From the NCBI GenBank assembly GCA_964030785.1, contig OZ034971.1, positions 41,671,304 through 41,735,303 on the forward strand: DNA of 64,000 nt, in the 5' to 3' direction. This stretch comes from Siderastrea siderea. Lineage: Eukaryota; Cnidaria; Anthozoa; Scleractinia; Rhizangiidae. This document shows, piece by piece, positions 46,679 to 59,679 of the stretch. Positions within the stretch are counted from its first letter, which is position 1. Every line of letters begins with the position of its first letter. The position numbers and the translations under genes were made by a program. The notes below the pieces were generated by a model, which saw only the letters and a program-made list of their open reading frames with translations, ran no database searches and had not been told where the DNA came from.

Positions 46679-47536
46679 CAGGCCCGAAGCAAGGCTGAAA
46701 TAACTGGGGAGGCCAAGCAAATTGGCCAGTCAACCCCCCCCCCCCCCGAAAAAATATAGACGTTAACAAATAAGTCATAAGACATACAAAAATTCATGTC
46801 AAAGATAGATACTAGCACTGTTCACAATGCCGTGCCACAGTTTGTCAGTTTCGTCAAAATGGACACCTTAATGGCGAACTCGTTCGTTAAAAATCGCCAA
46901 AATGCTGCTTCCTCAGTTTGCTTTTTCGCCAACAAAGTTGTTGGCAACATCCACCACATTTATAGCATCCGTTTTACAAAAGTATCGTTAAAGTTACAAG
47001 GTTTGTTAAAATTCAAACATTTCGGAAGCTAAGCTACGAATTTCGGACTTGTTTTACCTAACGTTTGTCACTCGATTGGTGAGATAAATATAATTTTGTT
47101 CCTTAGACTTCTTTTACAACAATGGGCTTAAAGCTTGCAGCAAATACACAGCACTCGCTTAGCTATTAAAGGTTTGGCTATTAAGGTCCTTCACAGTCTT
47201 AAGCTATACTGCCAGGGTCAAGGTGATATGGATGAAGAAAGACATTGGTAAGGAACCTGGGCGACTGAAATGTGCCGTGGGCTAGTAGATTTTTGAAGCC
47301 CACTTGCCCGGTGGCTAGTGACTCAACAGATGTCGAACCCTGTCTGAAAGGTTGTGAAATTATAAAAGGCACTTTGCGAAGCAGCATTCAACACTGATTT
47401 TTGCACATTAATTTGTTTTCGTTATATATTTTTTGGCCCATTAATAGTCATGTTTTTTTATCTTCCAAAAATTATGGGGGGGCTCAAGCCCCCCCCCCCC
47501 CCCCCCCCCGCTGCCCCTCCCCCTGCTACGGGCCTG
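46679..47536. mobile_element. 858-bp TIR element with C-tracts near both ends
   Basis: The left end CAGGCCCGAAGCAAGG and inverted right end CAGGCCCGTAGCAGGG match. CACTC flanks both sides (46674-46678 and 47537-47541). Long C-runs lie just inside (46732-46747 and 47490-47511). It encodes nothing recognisable. Confidence 0.7.
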
Positions 47537-47599
47537 CACTCGTAGTTTTTTCTCTTTCTTCTTGCGTTTTTTATAGAACAATAAACACACCGCGATGTA

Positions 47600-48360
47600 T
47601 TGCCTTACTTGCCATACCAACTAATGCATGGAACTAAAAGTTCCATCTTTATCTTTAAGTTTATTGGCACAATCATGTTTCCACAGAGGAATTTTTCCAA
47701 ATTATTTACCTCCTCAGTTTACCTCCTTAGATATTTCAGTCACAAGGAAAGAAAAATTCTTAACAAAAAACTAGATGAAGAAGTTTCTTGGCTCATGTTC
47801 TCCATCCCGCGCTTTCTTATTGACAATACGGTCACATACCGTTCTTGGCACGTGTGTTGTTTTACTTGCCCACAATTCTCTAAGCACACGATTATTGTTT
47901 CTCAAGCGCGCCGGCAAACGCACTAGGTGTTTCGAGAGCGAATATGTCGTGCGTGATTCCAAGAGGCCTCCTTAAACTCCTGGACACAGTTATGTGTTTC
48001 TCAAAGCAGATGAAAGTTTTGTCCCGAAACACGTTCAATTCGTATTCTATCGAGCAATTTACGGATGATGTACGCAAGCTCGCGTGTTCTCCAAAAAGCT
48101 TCCAGGAGACTTTCTGGCCATCAATTGATTGCTGCATTATTTTCCGACATACAAACTAACATTTGTTTATTGTATTCCAAGGGTGATGTCCATTTCATTA
48201 GTGCGCTGCAATGGTAAGTATAGCGCGCCTGGTTGGAGTGTAAAGCACGCTCAAAACGGGCTATTCGTGCGCTTGCTTGGGATCTTATTTCGGGCAGTTC
48301 AGTATACAAAAACAATGAAGTCAATTTGTAAGTAGTCCATCTTAAAAGGGTCCGTATGAC
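47600..48360. other. unassigned; one protein-like minus-strand frame
   Basis: The frame at 47892-48137 (minus; QQSIDGQKVSWKLFGEH and ITVSRSLRRPLGITHD) has natural-looking composition but no recognised motif and no supported splice sites. It could be an exon or an old repeat. Nothing else is seen. Confidence 0.3.
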
Positions 48361-48361
48361 A

Positions 48362-48362
48362 A

Positions 48363-48457
<95 letters not shown>

Positions 48458-48460
48458 TTG
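48362..48460. repeat. (TTA)n followed by (GTA)n microsatellite
   Basis: About 12 TTA units change directly into about 19 GTA units. The poly-Thr/poly-Asn frame across it is an artefact. Confidence 0.95.
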
Positions 48461-48609
48461 TTTTTTTTTATTGACCGGTTCACCCACATGACTTAGGACA
48501 TTTCTTTTACCTCAAGCCGGTGCCCTTATTTTACGGTGCTTACATAATAATATCACTTTCCCAGGAAGACCGATAGTTACGTTTCTATGGAATTTTTGTT
48601 TTCTTCTCA

Positions 48610-48990
48610 ACCTTGAACTTCTCGTAATATTTCAATGCTGGTGTCTTTTTAACCTTGAATATCCTGTAATATTTCATTTCTGGTGTCGTTTCAACCTTGA
48701 ACATCCTGTAATATTTCACCACTGGTGTCGTTTTAACCTCGAACACCCTGCAATATTTCATCGCTGGTGTCGTTTCAACCAGGAACATCCTGTAATATTT
48801 CACCACCGGTAAGTTTTAACAGAACATCCTGTAATATTTCACCAATGGTAAGTTTTAACCTAGAACATCCTGTAATATTTCATCGATGATGTCGTTCTAA
48901 CCTTGAACATCCCGTAATATTTCATCAGCGCATGTGTCGTGTTAACCTTGAACCTCATGTAATATTTCATCGCTGGTGTCGTCTAAAGGA
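48610..48990. repeat. second array of the 42-bp repeat
   Basis: Nine or so diverged copies of aacatcctgtaatatttcatc plus a variable half (gctggtgtcgttttaacc). It is the same family as 45064-45273 but with a different spacer half and open frame. Confidence 0.85.
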
Positions 48991-48999
48991 TGAACACTT

Positions 49000-50060
49000 C
49001 CTTCTGTCAAAATTATGAAACTCCCCACAGGCAAATTCGATGAAACGCTGTAAGAGTTTATGAAAGACTATGAAATTCTTTTCACTTGCGACGTCCACTT
49101 GCACTTGAATTGAAACCGAGAATCAGTTTGGTTTCGGCTGCACTTGTTGTTGGACTTCTGGATGTTGGCCAGTGTACTTAAAGCTTTTTTATTAACTTTA
49201 TGGAAGTTTTGTTTTATCTTAACGTGACTGGGTTGGTATTAAGCTCAAGGCAATTGTTGAAATGTATAACAACAGGAAACGGTTTAGGTCTTTGCAGCTT
49301 TAGCCGAAGTGGAAAATCAATAGCTACATGAATGAACTTTATAAGCTCTAAAACGTTTAGTACGTCTCGGGGAAACATCTTCCTTTCTTACGGAAGCCGT
49401 AGGCTAATGAAAACAAAGTCATTTAGAAATTCATCTCCTTCGGTGAAGTTTAGATGTCAATGTGTATAAGCCTAAATGCCTTCAGAAAATTGTCTCACCT
49501 GTTGAAAGAAATCGACGAGGATTTAGTTAATTGTAGTTTTCCAACAGCAGCAAGTTATTACATTTCAGGTCTTCCGTTACCCTGTACTTGAATACTTATA
49601 TGAGGACATGGTTAATTCTTAGGTAACGATCTTTAAAATGTTCTAAGACTCTAAGATTCTTTCTTAATGCAAACGTAAGCTACCGAATGCTACCGAACTT
49701 GCCTTTGACGAAAATTGTGGGGTACAATTAGTATTCACAGAGAACTTCTGCATTCATTAGTAGTTCTATACAGTCATTAGTATACTCTTTTTCATAGAGC
49801 ATACTAATGAGGCATTGTTTTTCTTTGTTTGGAAGCCTCATTTTTATGCTCTCTATAGAGATTACTGTCATGATGACTAAGTAGAATTTACTAATGAATG
49901 CACGAATTCTAGGACAATATTTACAGAACTAAATCGATAAAAAACAACAGCTTCAACGGCAATGTCAGAAAACAATTATATTCTACACTCAATATGTTAT
50001 TGTTTAACAAAAAAATGCAATCGTACGGGGTAAGAGAATAGCAAAAAGCAAATCGAAAGA
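49000..50060. other. no gene; one hairpin element
   Basis: It includes an imperfect hairpin element of about 170 bp (49742-49912): gcattcattagta and agcatactaatgaggc are each mirrored on the right side. Nothing else is recognised. Confidence 0.5.
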
Positions 50061-50067
50061 AAAAACA

Positions 50068-50301
50068 TTACTTTACATGAAATAAGAAATGTTCAGACCT
50101 TAATTGAAATAGAAGGACAGACTTGTTTCTCTGTGTTTGTCGGACTACGAATGTTGTACTTGAACTTGACTTTGGCCTCTTGACTTTTCTTGCGGATTCC
50201 CCACTTGCTGGTGCCGGTGGTTGTACCCCGTCAAAGACTGCTTTCACCAGTGTAAATCTAGTAAATCTATCGAGTTCCTCAATTTCCGTGTATTGGCTCA
50301 T
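50068..50301 (-). CDS. candidate coding exon, function unknown
   Basis: ATG at 50301 opens MSQYTEIEELDRFTRFTLV, then GVQPPAPASGESARKVKRPK and SSSSTTFVVRQTQRNKS. An acidic start, a Pro/Ser linker and a basic tail give a composition like a disordered N-terminal region. A possible donor lies near 50105 (TTAAG/gtctga). No domain is recognised. It is upstream of and on the same strand as the TNF-like gene, but nothing links them. Confidence 0.3.
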   Translation of the reverse strand: MSQYTEIEELDRFTRFTLVKAVFDGVQPPAPASGESARKVKRPKSSSSTTFVVRQTQRNKSVLLFQLRSEHFLFHVK

Positions 50302-50548
50302 GGCTGTTTACGCACCAACTGCGATAAACCGCGCGGTGGAGCACTCTAAAACATTGCAACTCAAAGGCACGTGTACAATAGCAAAAATATCGTAAACAAA
50401 ATAGCAACGTGATTTCAAGGTGAGAACTAGAAAATTAAAATGCAAAATATAATCTGCACGCAAAAACATAATTTTTCGTGGGTGTGAACATGTGCTAAGA
50501 CGGTTAGACAATGAACGCTCGTGTCCTATGGGATATAGCGTCCCCCGC

Positions 50549-50568
50549 ATTATTATTATTATTATTAC

Positions 50569-50612
<44 letters not shown>
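50549..50612. repeat. (TTA)n microsatellite
   Basis: About 20 TTA units with two interruptions (actatt). The following stretch (50613-50900) resembles a LINE 3' remnant but is not assigned. Confidence 0.9.
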
Positions 50613-50616
<4 letters not shown>

Positions 50617-50899
50617 AATACCTCCCAAAAGGGCTTTTAAGGTATTAAGTGCAATAATAAAAGTGAAATATTAAAAGAAAGGTAAAAAGGGTTAACAATC
50701 TTTGTAAAATTCGTTATATAAAATGTTTCTAAAAGAAGTTTTGAAATTATGTAGAGTGTCAGTGCTACTAGGCCTGCGGCCTCGTACCATTCTATCTTTG
50801 CTCGGAACACGTTGTATGTTGAAAGATATTTCAGCTAATCCTGTCCATTTATTTGTGAACTCTTGTTAAATTTACTTTTCTTAAGATAAAAAGTATGTC

Positions 50900-53480
50900 A
50901 AGTTCAACCTGTTAGAAAAGTATGTGGTACCAAATATCATTCGCCAACAATCTGGATTTTAAGAGGCAAAGAAATGTTGTTTTCGCTCCCAAACGGAATT
51001 TTCTGGGAAATGAATCGACGCGATGTTGTGCTATTTTAAAGCTGGACAAAATGCGTTGATTCAATCCATCAGAAAAGTCAGCTGAACTAACTCAATGTAC
51101 ACATACACACACATCTTCAAGTTTTCCGTAGGTTTTGATCAACCAACGACCGATTTTAACATAAGATCCCTTACCGTCAGCTGCAGGTCGCTGTATCACA
51201 GATGAGAGCGTAGTCCTTGTTCACGATAAAATTCAAGCAAAATGCAAACAAACTTGACAGGACATCGCAATAAGCCATTCCGCCTAACGGTACATCAAGC
51301 GTCTTTGATGAGACGATTCTCTTTTGCCATTTCTTTTTTGCTTTTTTAATTTAGCTTTTCTCAACAATTTTAATCAAAATGTTTAAAGCCATGTTTAAAC
51401 AAGGTCATTGTTAAGCATTGCTGCGTACATCTCACTCGTTCTTAAAATGGCTTGAAAACAAGTGCTTACCAACGTACACCTGACTGTAGTACAAGTAACA
51501 TCGTTTATTTTCTCTCCACAGGATACGACTTTTATAGACCTTTGACGATGCTGTAGATTTTATTTATTAGTCGGCTGTACATAGTCAGTTTTTTTGCCCA
51601 GGAATTCATAGTTTAACTATGAGGAATTCCTGTTTGATCCAATGTATATAACAAGGAGTAGTTACGAACATCGTACTTTAAAAAGAAGTGCTCACAGAAA
51701 AATTCGTAAGAAACGATAGTCACGTGTTAATTTTATATAACGCTTGTTCAGTGTTGTGGCACAGGGGCGTCGCGTTTTATGTATCGTGACTGGTGTCACG
51801 TTTGATGTCATGCAATGCTCGATGTTGCGCTAACAACCAAGGTTACAGGCACTTAGCAAAAACAGTCTTGCTGAAGATACTGGAATGACAGTGACAGTAA
51901 CACAATGCCATCCTACGCCGGATGCTTGTACAGAATTACTTATGTATTTTTGTATGTATTTTCGTATAACACCTGGCTTCCTTCCCACAACCCACTTTGA
52001 AAGAAAAATACAGAAAGAGGGAAAAAGGGTTACAAACTCGTATTTTTCCATTGCGCGCTGATGAAGTAGCTTGCTCCGAAAACGTTTCGTACAATTAAGA
52101 AGTTGACATCTTCTACCTCTAAAAAAATCTCTGAAAACTAATACACAGATTACAAACTCGTATTTGTGTCCATTTTAGTAGCCCAAATCAAAGGCCAGTA
52201 ATTTGCCTTCTTTAAAAAAGAAAATTAACAAAAAATACCCTCTGTCTTAACCAGTCAGCATTCAGTAATTCTCTCCTCTTTAGCATGTCTATAAAGACAT
52301 GCCCTACTGCCACCTACACCCTATACCCAATCGATATTCAAAAAATAATGGAAAGGGGAGAAAGCTTCCAAACAGACTTATTTTTGTTTTCTTTATTAAT
52401 ATCTGAAGGCATTTTTTTACTTTTTTTATTTTTAATTTTAAAACCAAGAAAACATGAAAGCAGAAATAATCGCCTCATCGACTTATCAGGGGCGACTTAT
52501 TATTTAACCACAGTAACTTTGATAGAAAATTACAATCTGACATTATGTCACGCATGTTTCAGTGGGCAACCAGAATTCCCTTGGATATATCCATATTTTG
52601 ATGGTCATGGAGTCACGAGACCGTACGACGTCTGTCGCACCATCCCTCATGTAAAATGTTGTAAAGTGTCGTAATATTCGCGCAACTTTACATACTGGTG
52701 AAAATGGCGGCCTTCCCTGGAACTTCAACGCTAACCACCTTTTCTGAGGCTTCAAGTAAAAAGGATGTGCTTTCATGGACATTTAACCACATTTAGGACG
52801 GAGCAATATTCTTTACTGAACATTGACAAGAAAGAATTCGGATCGCTTGTTATCACAGGAGAAATTTGATTTGTTCCTCGTACGCTTGATTTTCGATACC
52901 GTAATTTTACTTTCTTGGAATGAAGATTTTTCTTTCAATAGCTCCTGATGAAAAGGAAAACACCTGAAAGACTGCTTAGGGAAATAATGTAAGGATTTAT
53001 ATGGGTTTATTCCCTTAAGCCTCGAAATGATGCGTATTGTTTAAGACTGAATTTTACACATCGAAATTGGGCTACTTATTGAACAACCGAAGCATCGCTC
53101 AGTCGCCAAAATTAGTAAGCTCTATAAACATTACGATTAACGGATACAATCAATTTTAGCATATGAAAGATGTCCTTGTTTTATTTCTAATAATTCCCGG
53201 ATCTCTCAGCTTCGCGCTTGCAATAGGTGAAATTTCAGAAGGAAACGACTAAGGAAACAGCATTTAGAGCAACTTGATTTGTCCTCGTTGTAGACACTAA
53301 ATAAAACACCGTGCTCTTGATAAATAAAAACGTGAAGACAGTGCATAAAAACAAGGCATAAACAAAATGCGGACCGCAGTGGAAATAGTTTGAAATTGAG
53401 AAGGAGCCATCTGATGGAACTGATATAAGCTCGTAACTATTGAATTGTCGAGTGATGATAATGCAGCTGAGGATACAGGA
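50900..53480. other. no gene; repeat remnants
   Basis: At 52058-52090 a Penelope-like tail motif occurs (gctgatgaagtagc, then gctccgaaaacgtttcg). At 52540-52780 an opposite-strand frame (RHFTTFYMRDGATDVVRSRD) looks like a dispersed repeat translation. A short palindrome (aggaattc with its inverse) lies at 51600-51632. No supportable host gene is seen. Confidence 0.4.
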
Positions 53481-53488
53481 ACCACTGT

Positions 53489-54228
53489 ATGGTAATCAAC
53501 ACGGGAGCACGATGTGCACCTATCCGCCTGGGTGAATGGGTCACGGTTGCAGGTGAAAACGTTGCCGAGCCAACCACTGTACGCGAGGCATTAAGTGGTC
53601 CAGATGCAGAACAGTGGCATGAAGCCATGCAACAAGAGATGGATTCACTTCATAAACATGGTAATTGGAAAATCATTGAATTGCCTGAGGGTCGGAAGGC
53701 AAATGGAAGTGGGTTTTTAAAGTAAGATTTAACGATTTTTCCCAGAAGTTCAGTGCAGACTCTTATGAAACGTTCAGTCCTGTAGTGCGATTTCGATCTA
53801 TAAGAACGGTTATTGCACAGGCTGTTGAAAAGGGACTGGAACTGCACCAGATGGATGAAAACACAGCCTTTCTCCAAGGAGAATTAGAAGGAGAGGTTTA
53901 CATGAGACAACCTGACATTTAGTTTGTAAACTATACAAAAGCCTGTATGGCTTAAAACAATCCTCCAGGTGCTAGAACTATGTATTGGATCCAACTGATC
54001 CCTGCATTTATGTTGCTGAGGGTGATGCTCCTTTTATTATAGCTGTCCACGTGGATGACATGCTTCTTACTGGCACAAATGATGCTAAGATTGCTGAAGT
54101 CAAGCAAAGCATTGCAGAGAGATTTCGTAGGAATGCAAGTAATTCAGGAAAGTGGGGGAGTCTGGATCGACCAGCCATTAATACAGAGAAAGTGCTAACG
54201 AAATTTGGCATGTGCAATGCTAAACCAG
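53489..54228 (+). pseudogene. Ty1/copia retrotransposon reverse transcriptase fragment
   Basis: Successive frames read EALSGPDAEQWHEAMQQEM, then (after a small deletion near 53715) WVFKVRFN, ETFSPVVRF, LHQMDENTAFLQGELEGEV and YMRQPD with a stop, then LYKSLYGLKQSS and IIAVHVDDMLL, the copia RT catalytic VDD box. The order is that of the copia RT palm. At least three frame breaks make it inactive. It has no integrase, RNase H or LTR; the 3' side is cut at a poly-C tract where a Unit-R segment begins. Confidence 0.85.
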
Positions 54229-57200
54229 TTGACCCCCCCCCCCTACCCCCCGCTCCCCCCCCCCCCCAAAATCTGTTTAATTTAAAGCATATACTAGAAA
54301 ACAATGCATCATATTTTGCAAACTTGGATTGCAAAAAGCATATTGCATCCTGCTTAATAAAGGCGATTCTTGTTATGGATGCCTAAAACGTGCGTCCCTC
54401 AGTGGCATCTCAAAAACTTAGCAAACACTTCGATAGTTTGAAAGATTGTTAATTTGGACATTGAGCTTTCTATTTTTATCGTTTCTTTTTGGGTTCAACT
54501 CAGTGTTTACTGAGCTTAGAAAACAACATATTGCAGTGTGTCTAGAATTAGAAAAGGCATTTCTTTTTATGGGTGCCTAGAAGGCATGTTGATAACATCT
54601 AGAAAACTTGGCAAGACTTCGAATGATTAAAAAAAGGAAGAAAACACTGATGATTGAAATACTGGTACTTTTTTGGTCATATTAACAGGACCGATCCCAT
54701 TTCGGGGGGATGGGGGCGGTGTCTTGAATGACATAAAATCAAATCATCTGGACCTTTTTCGTATCACAGTTACGGACTGGAAGTGACAGGAACCTCATTT
54801 TTAATGCCTTAGATTAAATTGGAGAAACGACAAATTTTGTCCAATAAACAAGAGAGTTGCCGGGGCCCCCAATAACATTATCTAGCTTTGTCATCACTTA
54901 GTATTGAAAACCTCTTAATTATAGTACTGCTTAGAGTGTAGATGTACACTTCGGGATTTGTGCCAGACCTCAACTTGAAAGTAGTTTCTTTGTAAGCACG
55001 TTGCGTGTATGAACTGGGATGAAAGATTTTAAAAGGCTTAAAGCCTGATTTCGCTGTAATTTAGCTAGTGCATTAATTACAGACAAACAATTAACCCTGA
55101 ACGTTTCGGCTTGATTTCAAAAGACTCTAATGGCTTACCATAACGTTGCAATGGTGTGGCAGAATTCAAACCAAATTTATAAACGAAGTCCACTGCACCC
55201 ATTCACAGTACATCAACACAAAGCTAATTTTAGCAATAGACAAAATACAGGGGCTGAATTCACCTCCGAGCCTAACACACATCTTAGGAGGTAACTAGGA
55301 CCAGTAAACTTAGCTAGATCACAGCAAAGTTATTAGAGGAAGCCTGAACTCTAAAAGCTTTATAGTTTCTTTTAGGTCTCCTCCCATATCGCATAGTAAA
55401 TTGACTTTTGTATTCTTATCTCATTGTTGTATTCAAAGATATGTGTAAGTTACGCGTACCTTTGGATAAGAATAAGACATCCTTTCGTAAATAGCACTTA
55501 AGCTACATCATAGGAAGGTCCTGTTGATTTCCATATGATCACTGCGATTGCTTCGCTCGCCTCAATAGCTGAAAAAAAAAAACGTTCAACAGTCATTGTG
55601 ATCGTATGGAAACCAGCTTCAGCGATCGTAGCGATCACAGCATTTCACAACGACCGCTGGAGAGTGGCTTCCATTTGATCGCAACGATTGCTGAACGTTT
55701 TCTCCAGCGATCATATGAAAACCAGCATTTAGATAGGATTCCGTGAATACGGCCCCAGCTCCACCATATCATTATCTACTACTGTTTTAATATCAAAAAT
55801 CAACTTGTCGATCGTCTATGTATAGCTAATTATAACCACAATACAGGAAAAAGTCTTTTCCTGGGCGCCTTTTAACCCACTTAACATGACTTAAATAAAG
55901 AATGGATCAATCATACCGAGTAATCGTATCAGTAAACATTGTTTTAACCTATCTTGACCTCTAAAATTGTCATTCTTTTAAAACTAAAAAGTTTTCGATA
56001 CCTGTATTAGGGAAAACAGTTTCCGTATCTTGAGTCCTTTTCAAAACGTATCCGACTACAATCAAGGGTTTATTGTTATTTTCATTATTATTATTTTTTT
56101 GGTAAAAGATATTGGCTGTAAGTGGTTTCCATCGGTTCTATTTCTGCAGTTTTCCTGCGCAATACAGAAACATTGAGTTGTATCAGCGAGAATTCAACTA
56201 CACCTTAATATGATCTCTCAGGCAAACTCTGTTTTAGTGGCGGCAGTGTAGAACCTGCGGTGATTAATACAGTATGCAAACTTCTAGTAAGAGGGATAAT
56301 CGTCAAAAATTGAACTGATTAATTCACTGGCAAGCAAAAAACAACCTCGTCCCGTTGTGATTTTTCCCGATGTAGAACTGTCTTTTTACAATGATGTTAA
56401 AAGCATTCTATTTCAAGTTTTCGTTGCAACCTAGTCAGTGAACCTGCAAACCTCCGTGTTAAACGAATCTTAAGCTGCAATTGACCAGTAGCGACGCTTC
56501 CTTTGAACTGCGCAGAAATATCGGAGCAGCAAACTCAAACAGTCTTCAGCAAAGTACAACAAACATTTTAATTAATTTGTAGTTAACCGTGTAGAATGAT
56601 AACTGTCAACTCAGGTACGTAGGGCTAGCTGTGGTACCACCGTTTGAAACGCTTAGTCAGAGAGTTTCAGTTTCATTCTATGCGGTATCTAACTTAAACT
56701 TTTGGCTAGCTCACTACAATAGTTGTAAAACACTAATACAAAGTTAACCTACTCATTTTTTTCGGTTTTCTTCATTGGCATTAACAAATCGATTTCTACT
56801 GTTTTTAAAGCCAAGCCGAAAACGCTTTTCTTTATTCTGAACCAAACAGGCATCGGCTTTTCTTCGCAATCCGATAAGCCGAATCGTATATGCCAGTGAA
56901 TTAATCAGTTCAATTTTTGACGATTATCCCTCTTATTAGCAAAGCTGCTATGTTTGCAGAGTGTATTAACCATCGTAGACTCGACACTGCCGCCATTACA
57001 ACCAAGTCTGCGTGAGAGATCATGATAAGGCATAGTTGAATTCTCGCTGATACACCTCAACTTTCCTATATTACGCAGGAAATCTACACAAATAGAACCA
57101 GTAGAAACCACCAGCCAATATCTTTTTCCAAAAAGTAATAATAATGCAAATAACAATAAACCACTGATTGTAGTCGGATACGTTTTGAAAAGGACTCAAG

Positions 57201-57633
57201 ATAAGGAACCTACTGGGTCAAGATAGGTTAAAACAATGTTTACTGATACGATTACTCGGTATGATTGATCCATTATCTATTTAAGTGGGTTAAAAGACGC
57301 CCAGGAAACGACTTATTCTTATATTGTGGTTATAATTAGACGAACAACAAGTTGATCTTTGATATTGAAACAATAGTAGATAATGATATGGTGGACCTGG
57401 GTTCGTATTCACGGAATCCTGTCTGAAGGCAGGTTTCCATATGATCACTACGATCGCTGCGATAGCTAGAGAAAACGTTCGGCAATCATTTTACAAGATC
57501 TTTTTCTGCTGAAAAATGTGTGATTACCCACATTGTTCTTTTTTAGATTCCAGTAGGTCTTGCTAAGTCTACTTTTTCCCCACAATCATAAACTTTGCAA
57601 AAATACTCTGTATTAGGAGGTACCGTCCTTTAA
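54228..57633. repeat. copy of the 17.1-20.5 kb segment (Unit-R right part and inverted end)
   Basis: It begins inside a C-tract fused to the copia sequence and runs through the Unit-R right end (to about 56335), the spacer and the inverted left end (56905 on). The last part resumes at 60672-60777 after the Kolobok-like insertion. It is near-identical to 17120-20550 but lacks the 81-bp palindrome there. Confidence 0.8.
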
Positions 57634-57877
57634 AGTGCCACTGGGACGAAAATTCATAGGTTTATTTCGGCCAAATTCTGTCGCAGAATATCGCGTTTTG
57701 TTCATATTTCCCCAGAAAACTGAACAGCAAACCTTCCATCCTAGTATTTTTTAGCTCCAAAGTCGCGCAAAATGTGTCCGCCATTACTGAAAACGTGTTC
57801 CTTGGTGATTGCGCAATTTAATAGCTCGTGACGTCAGAGGCTCACCTCAGTCGCGTTTCCTTGTGTTTTGACTGAAG

Positions 57878-58012
57878 ATGTCTACCGTCGACTGCGAAAC
57901 CTCCGAAGAGTATTTCTACGATTCGGAACAGTCTTTAGCTTCCGAAGCATCTGAGGATTCGTTTCATTCGGCAAATGTAGAATTTTTCTTACCGTATGAT
58001 GAAAGAACTGAT
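57878..58012 (+). CDS. first exon of an unknown gene inside the Kolobok-like element
   Basis: ATG opens 45 codons beginning MSTVDCETSEEYFYDSEQSL, rich in Ser and Glu, ending DERTD at a strong donor (gtgagg). It points inward from the left TIR, mirroring the THAP exon at the right, so the element may carry two convergent genes. No partner exon was found; no domain is recognised. Confidence 0.45.
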
Positions 58013-58136
58013 GTGAGGTTTCAACTAATAATCTTGTCAACAAACTGTTTAAAGTTTCTTTTTCTCGCCATATTATTTGAGTTATTTGGTGGGAGTTCAA
58101 AACATAAGCGAATATGCTTATACAATGATTGTAGTT

Positions 58137-58350
58137 CAGGCCCCAGTTGCTCAAAAAGTGGATAACTCTTTTTCAACGGATAAGACGCTGTCTGGCGGAT
58201 AAAATTTATCGCTTACTTCATCTCGGTTGTTCAAAGCTTGGATAGCGCTATCCAGCCAGCTGTTCAGCCGCTATCCAGCGGATAAAGTTTTCCATTCCAA
58301 GGTAGGTTGTGTAACTTTTATCCACTGAATAAACCTGTAGCAAAATAGAC
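58137..58350. repeat. diverged MITE-like repeat (GGATAA-rich)
   Basis: It begins ggccccagttgctcaaa, contains repeated ctatccagcggataa-type blocks in both orientations, and is related to the MITE at 15147-15392. Confidence 0.55.
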
Positions 58351-59460
58351 ATGGCTATTCGAAGAATTGGTCTTTTAAGCTCTGGAAATTTAGACAAAAC
58401 ACCTATGAAAACTTTAGACTTTGATGCTCGCGAATTCTCAACCATGGGTCTATCGATGTTATTGTTGGTGTGGGAGAGAATAAAAGAAGCTATACTTTGT
58501 CTGCCGTTGTTTATGTTCATTATATATTATAAAAAAGCATTGAGATTTTTGGCCATTCTTGGCATAGTCTGGGAAACTTTCTTGAAAAACCGTAATTGTT
58601 GTAGTCAGCTGGTAGGAAGCTTATCGTTTCTATCACAGTACAGTGGTCACTTACAGGGTGTAACACATTGAAACACAAGTGCTTGGCGCTGCTAAATATT
58701 TTTAACAGTTTTTATAGAATTCTTTTTCTAAGCCGAAAGAAGTGAAATAATCAAAACCTTTTTTCAAGAACTGGAGGCCTTGTGTGACCGGAATCTAAAT
58801 ATTTGTAGTCAAAATTAAAAGCCACAAGGAAAATTTTTCGCTGCTCAACAACAACATGCGGACCGCCGAGGAAATGAAGCTTTCGCTTGCCTTATTCGCT
58901 GCGTTAAAATAATAACTTGATATTTAATCATTTTTCTTAGTAGTTCGTTTACTAAGATTGTATGACAGTTAAAAGAAATAACATTTTTAAACCCTTAGGC
59001 AAATAGTGTCGTGTGATATTTTTTCCCAACTTCAATTTCCACGCACCGACGATCCGATCTATTAAAGCGTTTATCTCGAACAACAACTATTATGCAGTCT
59101 GTATTCGATCACGCGCAACGGAACAGTTAACAGGTAAGCATGGACTTACACCATTAACTTGTAACATGGAGCGATCTAACTATTTTGTGGAGCAATCTGA
59201 CTACAGTATGTGGAGCGACCTGACTTGGAGCAAAGTGACCATGAGACGAAGTGACCGGATGCCTTTATTTGCATTCCCAATTACAAATGCCATTGCACAT
59301 AGAAAAGAGAAAGAAAAAAGTTGCGAAATCGATTAATTTACAATTCCTGTATCTATTGATCCATTTCTTAATGCAAAAGCTTCGTAAATGAAGTAACCTA
59401 ATTTTTTACAAGTGAAAGCGTCAATGCTATTTAAGAGAAATACAATTTTGTCATGAACAT

Positions 59461-59679
59461 TTAAGAATCGAAATCGGAATATTTACTAATAATATCATCG
59501 TCCATTAAAGATTTTCTAATTGCATCATATCTATTGCAAAATAAGAGGAAGTGTAGTTCGTTTTCAACTTCATTTGAGCTGCAGCATTGACAAATTCTCA
59601 GATGCTCAGGAAGTTTAGGGGTGGAATGTCTTCCATTTTCAATTCTTAGGTTGTAATTACCTAACCTAAGTTTTGCCAC
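59461..59679 (-). pseudogene. LINE C-terminal zinc-knuckle fragment
   Basis: The minus strand reads AKLRLGNYNLRIENGRH, KLPEHLRICQCC then EVENELHFLLFCNRYDAIR, the Cys-Cys-His-Cys tail found at the C-terminus of many LINE reverse transcriptases. Only about 70 codons remain. Confidence 0.75.

Noticed and set aside
45064..48990. CRISPR-like array
   Set aside because: The repeats are contiguous 42-bp units with no unique spacers of fixed length, in a eukaryotic genome; a minisatellite fits.
53489..54386. Intact copia polyprotein
   Set aside because: At least three frame breaks, and the end of the frame runs into poly-C and Unit-R sequence.
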